From: an uncultured Lachnospiraceae bacterium
GTDB taxonomy: Bacteria; Bacillota; Clostridia; Lachnospirales; Lachnospiraceae
Assembly: GCA_947175775.1 (NCBI GenBank)
Contig: CAMWNY010000055.1
Location: 1-10,502 of the forward strand
DNA: 10,502 nucleotides
Reading direction: 5' to 3'
Shown: positions 1 to 5,011 of the stretch, piece after piece
Position numbering within the stretch: the first letter of the stretch is position 1
Layout: each line of letters begins with the position of its first letter
Translations under genes and position numbers: made by a program
Notes under the pieces: generated by a model
Databases searched by the model: none
Told to the model about the DNA's origin: nothing
Seen by the model: only the letters and a program-made list of their open reading frames with translations

Positions 1-278
1 ATCTTTTGCCTTGCCAAACAGAAAACTATAATGGAGGTTGGTCATTATATGACGGCGAAAAAATGACAGACTATCCTCAAGTTGGAAATGGAGAAGCTAA
101 TCAGGCAGCATATTCGCTGTTTTGTCTAAAAGAGGTAGTTTTTGAGAATGGTTCGGTATGGAGTAATCCAGACTATGATCATTTTTTACAAACTTATGCA
201 GGCAAGCAAATAGACGTTGAAACTTTACAAAACTATTATCCATACACATATCATTTGCAAACAGATATAGATTTATAA
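1..278 (+). CDS. C-terminal part of an unrecognised protein (5' end outside window)
   Basis: The reading frame is open from the left edge to a TAA at 276-278. The first possible in-window start is a TTG at 6 with no ribosome-binding site, so I read this as the last roughly 90 residues of a longer protein. The tail is rich in aromatic and acidic residues and contains a segment LKEVVFENGSVWSNPDYD, which looks like a beta-hairpin 'feature in a larger domain' rather than an enzyme motif. There is no membrane segment or cysteine cluster in the visible part. I do not recognise the family. The protein-like composition, without low-complexity runs, supports real coding. The downstream acetyltransferase-like gene starts about 60 nt later, so the two could have been co-transcribed. 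Confidence 0.5.
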   Translation, partial: LLPCQTENYNGGWSLYDGEKMTDYPQVGNGEANQAAYSLFCLKEVVFENGSVWSNPDYDHFLQTYAGKQIDVETLQNYYPYTYHLQTDIDL

Positions 279-340
279 TGTTTCAACTTTCAGAAAAGGG
301 AAACACGCGTTTATCCGTAATACGGCAGCAGGAACATTCT

Positions 341-962
341 ATGAGAGAAATTGATTTGGCAACTTGGAATCGGGTCATGCATTTTCAGGTTTTCAGAAAC
401 AGCGTGCAGCCGCAGTATTGTGTAACCTTTGAACTGGACATTACAAATTTTTTGCAGCGCATCAAAGAACGGGGGGTATTCCTTCACATTTTCTTTTGTA
501 TTTGCAGTGACAAAGTGTGCTAATGAAATTGAGGAGTTTCGCTGTCGTTTTTGGGAGGGAAAGCCGGTTATTTATGACAAAATTAACACATCATTTACCT
601 GCCTTGATGATGACAGCGAGCTTTTCAAAGTAGTCAATGTAGAGATGCAGGATACCATAGAGGAATATGTTTTACTTGCAGCCAAAACCGTAAGGGAACA
701 AAAGGAATATTTTACCGGACCTATGGAAAATGACATTTATCAGTTTTCTTCCTTTCCGTGGGTTTCCTTTACCGATATTTCGCATACGGAATCCGGAAAA
801 AAGGACAACGCTGTTCCAATGATTGACTGGGGAAAGTATTTTATCCGTGATGAAAAAGTAATGCTTCCGTTTTCCGTACAAGTACATCATTCCTTTGTTG
901 ACGGTGTTCATATCGGGAAGCTGGCGAAATTATTACAAGACTATCTGAACTGTTTTGTGTAA
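341..962 (+). pseudogene. Chloramphenicol acetyltransferase-like gene, frameshifted in a G tract
   Basis: Two frames together encode a complete CAT-superfamily protein of about 206 residues, close to the usual 210-220. CAT enzymes are cytosolic trimers that move acetyl from acetyl-CoA to chloramphenicol; this relative could act on another substrate. Seen: an N-terminal IDLATWNR segment near residue 4, FPWVSFT near residue 138, the GKYF segment near 164, and the catalytic motif HHSFVDG (second His about residue 183, Asp about 187). The first frame runs into the wrong frame at six Gs (471-476); five Gs would join the halves as KERGYSFTF. I start at ATG 341 because AGGAA (330-334) precedes it at a good distance and CATs begin this way; the in-frame ATG at 278 has no such site. 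As written, only a roughly 60-residue fragment lacking the active site would be made. Family call is firm; whether it is a true mutation or a read error is not. Confidence 0.82.
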
Positions 963-995
963 GACAAATGAAATGGGCAGAACAGGAGAACAAAT

Positions 996-1182
996 ATGAG
1001 CGTGTTATTAACATCGGCAGGTTTGGAAACCCAAAATTGAAAGAATGATTTGTGGACATGGCAAGTCAGTACCTGCGCGCTTGTCATACGGGATTTCCCA
1101 AACGGAATGGAAATCATTGGAGAATCGAAAAAGAGACCGTATTTGCAAAGAATTGCTTGCGAACGGATTAAAAAAAGCATAA
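996..1182 (+). pseudogene. Decayed gene starting like a peptidase S51 / type 1 GATase-like protein
   Basis: AGGAG at 984-988 precedes ATG 996, which opens MSVLLTSAGLETQ, the typical N-terminus of the peptidase S51 (type 1 glutamine amidotransferase-like) family. The frame stops at TGA 1038-1040. If one base is restored in the short A run at 1033-1036, reading passes to the neighbouring frame as KLKE, then TGA (1046-1048), then FVDM; in S51 proteins this region is usually a helix of the type ETxxIKxxFxxML, so the TGA may stand for a former CGA or TGG codon. Further on (1066-1182) no S51 sequence such as the catalytic Ser region is evident, and two different frames stay open, one ending ...ERIKKSIK at 1184. 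So at most the first 25 or so residues are recognisable and most of the roughly 200-residue protein is missing. The family assignment rests on that short segment only. Confidence 0.4.
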
Positions 1183-1227
1183 AATAACGGTATATCTTTA
1201 CAATATTCAAAATCGAAAGGAACAATT

Positions 1228-1797
1228 ATGTCAAAAATCGCTGTTTACTTCCCGGGTATAGGATACCATTGTGATAAACCACTTTTATATTATAGCAGAA
1301 GCATTGCAAACAGACTCGGATATGAAACGTCCAAAAATGTGAGTTATACATACAATGCAGGAAATATCCGCGGCAATGAGGAAAAGATGAAGGAAGCATA
1401 CGAAACGCTGTTTTCGCAGACGGAAACCGAACTTGCGGACATTGTTTGGAAGGATTATGATGATGTGCTTTTTATTTCAAAAAGCATTGGAACAATCATT
1501 GCAGCGTCTTATGCAGAGAAGTATGGATTAATAAATGCAAAACATGTTCTGTATACGCCGTTAGCGCAGACGTTTTTATTTGCGCCAAATCATGCAATCG
1601 CTTTTGTTGGAACGGCAGACCCTTGGAGCAGGATTGACGAGATTACCCAGCTTTCAACGGCGAATGATGTTCCGCTGACGGTATACGAAGGCTGCAATCA
1701 TTCCCTTGAATGCGATGATGCTTTAAAAAACATTGAAACTTTAAAAGACGTGATGCAAAGGACAAGGGACTATATTGAAAAATCAGTCGTTTTATAA
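1228..1797 (+). CDS. Small alpha/beta-hydrolase-fold protein
   Basis: A 189-residue protein with no signal peptide or membrane segment, so probably cytosolic. The order of motifs fits a compact alpha/beta hydrolase: strand 1 plus oxyanion-type loop at KIAVYFPGIGYH (residues 3-14), a nucleophile elbow LFISKSIGT with Ser86, where the usual G-x-S-x-G has Ser instead of the first Gly, an acid in GTADPW (Asp131), and a late His in GCNHSLE (His158). These spacings are right for a Ser-Asp-His triad. The substrate cannot be told; relatives are generally annotated as uncharacterised hydrolases. AAAGG at about 1216-1220 lies 7-8 nt before ATG 1228. It is intact, unlike the genes just before it, and there is roughly 440 bp to the next clear gene, so it may be transcribed alone. 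An acyl-transfer or esterase role is inference. Confidence 0.8.
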   Translation: MSKIAVYFPGIGYHCDKPLLYYSRSIANRLGYETSKNVSYTYNAGNIRGNEEKMKEAYETLFSQTETELADIVWKDYDDVLFISKSIGTIIAASYAEKYGLINAKHVLYTPLAQTFLFAPNHAIAFVGTADPWSRIDEITQLSTANDVPLTVYEGCNHSLECDDALKNIETLKDVMQRTRDYIEKSVVL

Positions 1798-1916
1798 CAA
1801 ATTGTGTTGCAGGATACAGAGGTTTGTTCAAACAGTATAAATCATGTTTGGTTATCTCATTCGACATGTTCGATTGCCGGTTAGGATGTGTAAAATTTGC
1901 ACTTGTGTCATCAGTG

Positions 1917-1949
1917 ATGCAGGTGTTTTTTGTTTTTATACACCTGTAT
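1917..1949. repeat. Inverted repeat / RNA hairpin in the 1798-2238 gap
   Basis: ATGCAGGTGT (1917-1926) pairs with ACACCTGTAT (1940-1949): ten base pairs including one G-U, around a T-rich 13-nt loop. It lies about 120 bp after the hydrolase gene. It could end the hydrolase transcript, but no clear T run follows, so a simple intrinsic terminator is not certain. The rest of the gap from 1798 to 2021 is A+T-rich and shows no convincing coding sequence. Confidence 0.35.
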
Positions 1950-2021
1950 ATTTATTTCCGACGAAAGTATAAAAAGAATTTTTTGTTTTCACGCCAAATA
2001 TGTCGCAAAATAAGCGTTAAT

Positions 2022-2198
2022 ATGTTATGGTTAAGTAGCATAATTGCTTTCAGGAAAAGTGCGGAGGCGATTAAAGCGACAGTTAAGACAACGATGTTAA
2101 ATGGTATAGTTGTTCTGATTGACGGGGTAACTGGAATAGGCATTGAAATTGCAATAGTATTGATGTTGGGATGTCTTTGGCAGCAAGTATCAGTTTAG
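2022..2198 (+). pseudogene. Possible remnant of a small membrane protein, unrecognised
   Basis: From ATG 2022 an open frame of 58 residues reads as protein-like: a basic N-terminal part (FRKSAEAIKATVKTT) followed by one long hydrophobic stretch (IVVLIDGVTGIGIEIAIVLML) suited to a single membrane segment, ending QQVSV. The frame continues open upstream to 1824, but that part is A+T-rich and overlaps the hairpin at 1917-1949, so I do not count it. No good ribosome-binding site precedes ATG 2022. It could be the end of a deleted permease-like gene, a tiny membrane protein, or chance. Confidence 0.25.
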
Positions 2199-2238
2199 AA
2201 AATTTAATGGAATCGGAATTTACGGAGGTTAATATCAA

Positions 2239-2673
2239 ATGAAAACAATATGCGGAATTGACTGTACCGGATGCAGTTGGAAAGAAAGCTGCAAAGGCTG
2301 TATGGAAACAAATGGCAGTCCTTTTGGCGGAGAATGTGTTGTTGCCGGGTGTTATAAAGCAGACGGAGAGAATTGCTTTATCGCGTATAAGAATCGACTG
2401 ATTGAAGAGTTTAACGCTCTTGGAATTGCGGATATGCCGCCTATTACAAATCTCAGTCAGCTAATCGGTGCATTTGTCAATTTGGAATATACGCTTCTAA
2501 ACGGAGAAAAAATAAAATTGCTTGACGATTCAAAAATATATCTCGGCTATCAGGTTGAAAAATATAACAGTGACAGGTGCTATGGGCTTGTGGCGGATGA
2601 CAGTTATTTGTTAGTGTGTGAATATGGCTGCAATGGTGCGGAACCGGAAATTATCTTGTATAAAAAGAGATAA
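2239..2673 (+). CDS. DUF3795-type cysteine-rich protein
   Basis: A 144-residue soluble protein. The first 46 residues carry eight cysteines (5, 9, 12, 18, 21, 33, 38, 46) in the pattern CGIDCTGC...CKGC, typical of the DUF3795 family, in which this block is presumed to bind zinc or another metal; the biochemical role is unknown. Residues 50-144 form a separate part without cysteine pattern except late CEYGC (about 128-132), predicted mostly beta-strand with some helix. GGAGG at 2224-2228 sits 10 nt before ATG 2239, which fixes the start. The gene is intact. It lies between two decayed genes and there is no overlap with either, so no operon partner is suggested. Confidence 0.83.
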   Translation: MKTICGIDCTGCSWKESCKGCMETNGSPFGGECVVAGCYKADGENCFIAYKNRLIEEFNALGIADMPPITNLSQLIGAFVNLEYTLLNGEKIKLLDDSKIYLGYQVEKYNSDRCYGLVADDSYLLVCEYGCNGAEPEIILYKKR

Positions 2674-2757
2674 ATAAGCTTTATTCTCAAAATTGGATTA
2701 GTATGGTTATGGGAGAAAGTTGGCAGGACAAGGATAGACAGGTATGATAATGACAGT

Positions 2758-3277
2758 ATGAACTACTGGACGGGGAACAAAAAAACTGATAAAATTAGTT
2801 TTATGAATGATATAACATTGAAATGGACAAAAAAGAGAAAAGTAGGATTGGTTATGGAAATGCTGTCCTATACCGTTGACGAAATAAATTATGTAGTTGA
2901 TGGAAAGCACGTTGTTTTACAACCGTCTGAGCAGGAAAGAAGTATTGCGGAGATATTGAGCAAACGGTATGGAAAAACTGTTGAATTAGTACCTAAAATC
3001 ATGTATCCGCAGGGAATACAAACCCCTGATTTTTTAATTGATGACGTACGGTTCGATTTGAAATCACCAATCGGAAGAAGTAAGGCGTTGCTTTACAATA
3101 TTGTTTAAAAAAAAGAAGCAGGCATCCAACTTTATTTTTGACATTACGGATTGTCCGCTATCTGATAAGGAGATTGGGCAACAAATAGAAACAATTTATT
3201 TTTCAAGGCATACGCGGTTCATTGATAAGATTGTGATTATGAGGAACAGAGAAATAAATAAAGCATATGAACGGTAA
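2758..3277 (+). pseudogene. CdiA-C-type tRNA nuclease-like gene, split by a frameshift
   Basis: Reading 2758-3105 and then 3107-3277 in the next frame gives one continuous domain resembling the CdiA C-terminal tRNase fold, a PD-(D/E)xK-type nuclease found at the ends of contact-dependent toxins and of some Firmicutes phage head proteins. Seen: helix SEQERSIAEIL with Glu65, then TPDFLIDD (Asp91), then RFDLKSP (Asp100, Lys102), and after the shift KKKKQASNFIFDI and IDKIVIMRN. The frame breaks at GTT TAA (3103-3108); removing one T would join NIV to KKKKQ. Start is unclear: 2758 has no good site, while ATG 2854 is preceded by AGGATT and begins just before the domain. The frame is open back to the preceding gene's stop at 2673, so it may be the tail of a longer deleted protein. 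No immunity gene is visible. Family call is by motif only. Confidence 0.62.
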
Positions 3278-3282
3278 ATAAG

Positions 3283-3351
3283 AAAGACCATTTTCCCGCC
3301 CGGTCAGCCGATTCCGTGAATCGGGACAAATGGGGGCAGGAAATGGTCTTT
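3283..3351. repeat. 69-nt palindromic element, possible two-way terminator or dispersed repeat
   Basis: AAAGACCATTT (3283-3293) is perfectly complementary to AAATGGTCTTT (3341-3351). Inside, GCCC (3298-3301) can pair with GGGC (3334-3337), and CCGATTC (3308-3314) with GAATCGG (3318-3324) around a 3-nt loop. The core is far richer in G+C than its surroundings. It starts six nt after the tRNase-like gene ends. T-rich sequence flanks it on both strands (TTTGCTTACTTATTTT on plus; TCTTTCTTATTT on minus), so it could end transcription both ways. A long multi-segment palindrome of this kind is also what a REP/MITE-type repeat looks like; only one copy is in the window. Confidence 0.55.
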
Positions 3352-3387
3352 GCTTACTTATTTTATACCATATTTGATGAAAAATGC

Positions 3388-3416
3388 AAGGAGGTTTCAA
3401 ATTTTACTTAAGTAAA
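3388..3416 (+). promoter_or_regulatory. Orphan Shine-Dalgarno followed by a 14-bp perfect palindrome
   Basis: AAGGAGGT (3388-3395) is a near-ideal ribosome-binding site, but no ATG, GTG or TTG with an open frame follows at a usable distance. Seven nt after it comes TTTACTTAAGTAAA (3403-3416), a perfect 14-bp palindrome. This may be the surviving 5' edge of a deleted gene, with the palindrome an operator or junction sequence. Confidence 0.3.
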
Positions 3417-3465
3417 GTATTAGTTGTGTTACTGTTCAGACGTCCACCAAAGTAGTGGGAATCAT

Positions 3466-3500
3466 GCGCCAAAATGCTCGCCTTTTAGCATTTTGTGTGC
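3466..3500. repeat. Hairpin in gene-free stretch
   Basis: AAAATGCT (3471-3478) pairs with AGCATTTT (3487-3494) across an 8-nt loop, and the stem extends outward (3466-3470 with 3495-3500) with one bulged T and one G-U pair, about 13 pairs in all. It has no T run behind it. It is the second of three strong inverted repeats within 290 bp. Confidence 0.45.
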
Positions 3501-3507
3501 AAAAGCT

Positions 3508-3571
3508 GTTATAATTCACACCTCAATCGCTTGTATGCCGGTAAAAACTGACATTGGGTGTGAATTGTAAC
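3508..3571. repeat. Long stem-loop, about 19 paired bases per arm
   Basis: The 15 bases 3508-3522 pair with 3557-3571 (core AATTCACACC with GGTGTGAATT, one G-U pair further out); after one bulged T, CAAT (3524-3527) pairs with ATTG (3553-3556). The loop is 25 nt. A TATAAT string (3510-3515) lies in the left arm but no matching -35 box is seen. The ends do not have the outward R boxes of an integron attC site. It could be a folded RNA, a MITE-like element or an insertion-sequence remnant. Confidence 0.5.
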
Positions 3572-3793
3572 TTAGTTGTGAAAATGTTTGTTTATCAAAC
3601 TGATTGAAACATCGTTTTTTCGAGTAAACAACCTTCCAGATAATTTGAACCAGTGTGATAAGCGATGTATTTTGGATTGGGCGAAGGGCTTGTGGTAAGT
3701 AGTTGCTGATTAAGGACTGTAATAAAATTAAATTCCGCGTTATAAGCTGACAGGTTATTTGGAAGAGTAAAATTAGAAGAGGAGAATACCAAA
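3572..3793 (+). other. Gene-free leader of the VOC gene
   Basis: No coding sequence that I trust lies here on either strand; the minus-strand frames have no start site or family look. A TATAAG at 3741-3746 could be a -10 box for the VOC gene, but its -35 partner is weak. GAGGAG at 3779-3784 is the VOC ribosome-binding site. Together with 3352-3571 the gene-free part amounts to about 500 bp dominated by inverted repeats. Confidence 0.4.
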
Positions 3794-4186
3794 ATGAAAT
3801 TAAACGCAATTCATCATGTTGCAATTATCGTATCCGATATTGAGGCAGCAAGGGACTTTTATGTAAAAAAACTTGGTTTTGAGGTTATCCGGGAAAACTA
3901 TCGGGAGCAGAGAAACGATTGGAAACTGGACCTGAGAATTGGAGACGGCGCAGAAGCAATCGAATTGGAAATCTTTGCGGAACCAAATCCGCCAAAGCGT
4001 GTCACCCGACCGGAGGCATGCGGTCTGCGCCATTTGGCGTTTCGCGTGGAGGATATTGAAGAAGCCGTTGCGGAATTGGAAAAGTGCGGAATTGAATGTG
4101 AACCAATCCGGTATGATGAATATACGCAGAATAGAATGACATTTTTCTTTGATCCAGACGGACTTCCGCTGGAGCTGCATGAGTGA
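3794..4186 (+). CDS. VOC-family metalloprotein, YaeR / glyoxalase I-like
   Basis: A 130-residue cytosolic protein with two beta-alpha-beta-beta-beta halves of the vicinal-oxygen-chelate fold. Seen: IHHVAIIVSDIEAARDFYVKKLGF at the start (split here as residues 6-29), IELEIFAEPNPPKR near 56-69, RPEACGLRHLAFRV (72-85), and the ending FFDPDGLPLELHE. The four likely metal ligands are His8, Glu59, His80 and Glu127, all in their usual places for the SMU1112c/YaeR group. Substrate is unknown; relatives are often labelled lactoylglutathione lyase, but this group is shorter and that activity should not be assumed. GAGGAG (3779-3784) precedes ATG 3794 by 9 nt. Intact, and about 200 bp ahead of def, from which it is separated by a hairpin and a possible promoter. 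Confidence 0.88.
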   Translation: MKLNAIHHVAIIVSDIEAARDFYVKKLGFEVIRENYREQRNDWKLDLRIGDGAEAIELEIFAEPNPPKRVTRPEACGLRHLAFRVEDIEEAVAELEKCGIECEPIRYDEYTQNRMTFFFDPDGLPLELHE

Positions 4187-4228
4187 AGCCCCAATTTATA
4201 TTTTATGAAATTCCGTCTTGTCAGAACC

Positions 4229-4257
4229 TTGCTAAATTTGCCCGAATGTTGTAAACT
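4229..4257 (+). promoter_or_regulatory. Candidate promoter for def-fmt operon
   Basis: TTGCTA (4229-4234) and TAAACT (4252-4257) are 17 bp apart, a fair but not strong match to a vegetative sigma-A promoter. The position, after the VOC gene and about 135 bp before def, suits an operon promoter with a structured leader. A second candidate, TTGCCC with TATTAA slightly downstream, is poorer. Confidence 0.3.
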
Positions 4258-4327
4258 GTATTAATGTTCACATAAGAATGTGGCTGAACAGTTTGGAATA
4301 TCATTGGATAGATTATTAAAAAATTAA

Positions 4328-4354
4328 GGAAGCGCTGATTCAGTCAGTGTTTCC
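4328..4354 (+). promoter_or_regulatory. Hairpin in the def leader
   Basis: GGAAGCGCTGA (4328-4338) pairs along its whole length with TCAGTGTTTCC (4344-4354), using two G-U pairs that favour the plus-strand RNA, with a 5-nt loop. CCTAAG follows rather than Ts, so it is not a standard terminator. It ends about 38 nt before def and may be a leader structure or a small dispersed repeat. Confidence 0.4.
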
Positions 4355-4392
4355 CTAAGAAACTATATGGAGACAGAAAGGTAAGAAGAAAC

Positions 4393-4869
4393 ATGGCGAT
4401 TAGAACGGTCAGGGAAATAGGAGATCCTGTATTGAACAAAATTTCAAAGGAGGTCAAGGAAATTACGCCTCGTGTACAGGACTTGATTGATGATATGTTT
4501 GAAACGATGTACGAGTCAAACGGTGTAGGACTTGCCGCCGTTCAGGTGGGAGTTTTGAAGCGAATTGTGGTGATTGACACGACGGGAGAGGATCCGGTGC
4601 TGTTAATCAATCCGCGCATTTTGGAGGAGAGCGGAGAGCAGGAAGGAAACGAGGCGTGTCTTAGCGTACCCGGAAAGGCAGGGAGCGTGAAACGTCCCAA
4701 TTACGTCAAGGTTGAGGCGCAGGACGAGGATTTGAATACGTTTATTATAGAAGGGGAGGAGCTTGTCGCAAGAGCGCTCTGCCATGAAATCGAACATTTG
4801 GACGGACATCTGTATGTGGAACGGGTAGAGGGTCCGCTCTTTGACGTGGAGCCCGAGGAAGAAGATTAA
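4393..4869 (+). CDS. def: Peptide deformylase
   Basis: A 158-residue cytosolic enzyme that removes the formyl group from the N-terminal methionine of new proteins, using a metal (Fe2+ in most). All three family motifs are present: GVGLAAVQVG (44-53, Gln51), EACLS (87-91, Cys89 metal ligand) and HEIEHLDG (131-138, His131 and His135 ligands, Glu132 catalytic). Motif 2 is usually EGCLS and motif 3 usually HExDH; the Ala and Glu here are mild changes seen in Clostridia as far as I recall. The C-terminus is short and acidic (DVEPEEED). AGAAAGG at 4375-4381 precedes ATG 4393. It heads the housekeeping operon; fmt follows after 142 bp with a hairpin between. Start and end fit the family length. Confidence 0.96.
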   Translation: MAIRTVREIGDPVLNKISKEVKEITPRVQDLIDDMFETMYESNGVGLAAVQVGVLKRIVVIDTTGEDPVLLINPRILEESGEQEGNEACLSVPGKAGSVKRPNYVKVEAQDEDLNTFIIEGEELVARALCHEIEHLDGHLYVERVEGPLFDVEPEEED

Positions 4870-4955
4870 ATATATCAATTTTGTGAAACGAATTGATCCG
4901 TTTTGTCGATATTTTGTAAAGACATAAATTCACGGATTTGATCAAAACGGAGGTA

Positions 4956-4981
4956 AAGATTGTGCCGTCAGGCACAATCTT
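4956..4981 (+). promoter_or_regulatory. 11-bp perfect hairpin between def and fmt
   Basis: AAGATTGTGCC (4956-4966) pairs perfectly with GGCACAATCTT (4971-4981) around a GTCA loop. No T run follows, so it is unlikely to terminate efficiently. It covers the start codon of a possible leader peptide (GTG 4962). Just before it, TCCGTTTTG (4897-4905) is complementary to CAAAACGGA (4943-4951), which overlaps the leader's ribosome-binding site, so two alternative structures over this site can be drawn. Confidence 0.5.
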
Positions 4982-5009
4982 GCAGGCTATGAAAGGAGCA
5001 TGGTTATAA
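4962..5009 (+). CDS. Possible 15-residue leader peptide before fmt
   Basis: GGAGGT (4949-4954) lies 7 nt before GTG 4962, which opens a 15-codon frame reading MPSGTILQAMKGAWL and ending in tandem stops TAA TAA (5007-5012). The second stop overlaps the fmt start as TAATG. The frame contains the AAAGGAG that serves fmt, so ribosomes translating the leader would end exactly at the fmt start, which suggests translational coupling. It could also be chance in a short intergenic region. No expression evidence is possible from sequence. Confidence 0.3.
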   Translation: MPSGTILQAMKGAWL

Positions 5010-5011
5010 TA

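Noticed and set aside
968..1182. Small gene starting at ATG 968 with a TGA readthrough codon
   Set aside because: No ribosome-binding site at 968; the AGGAG-ATG pair at 984-998 in another frame matches a known family start, so a decayed gene explains it better than recoding.
3508..3571. Integron attC site for the accessory genes
   Set aside because: The arms begin GTT and end AAC, the opposite of attC boxes, and no integrase or repeated cassette junctions are seen.
3516..3824. Minus-strand open frames in the gene-free stretch
   Set aside because: No ribosome-binding site, overlap with the long hairpin and with the VOC gene start, and hydrophobic filler-like composition.
5000..5011. Fmt start at ATG 5000
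   Set aside because: Only 1 nt from AAAGGAG and gives an atypical MVII extension; ATG 5012 matches the family start.
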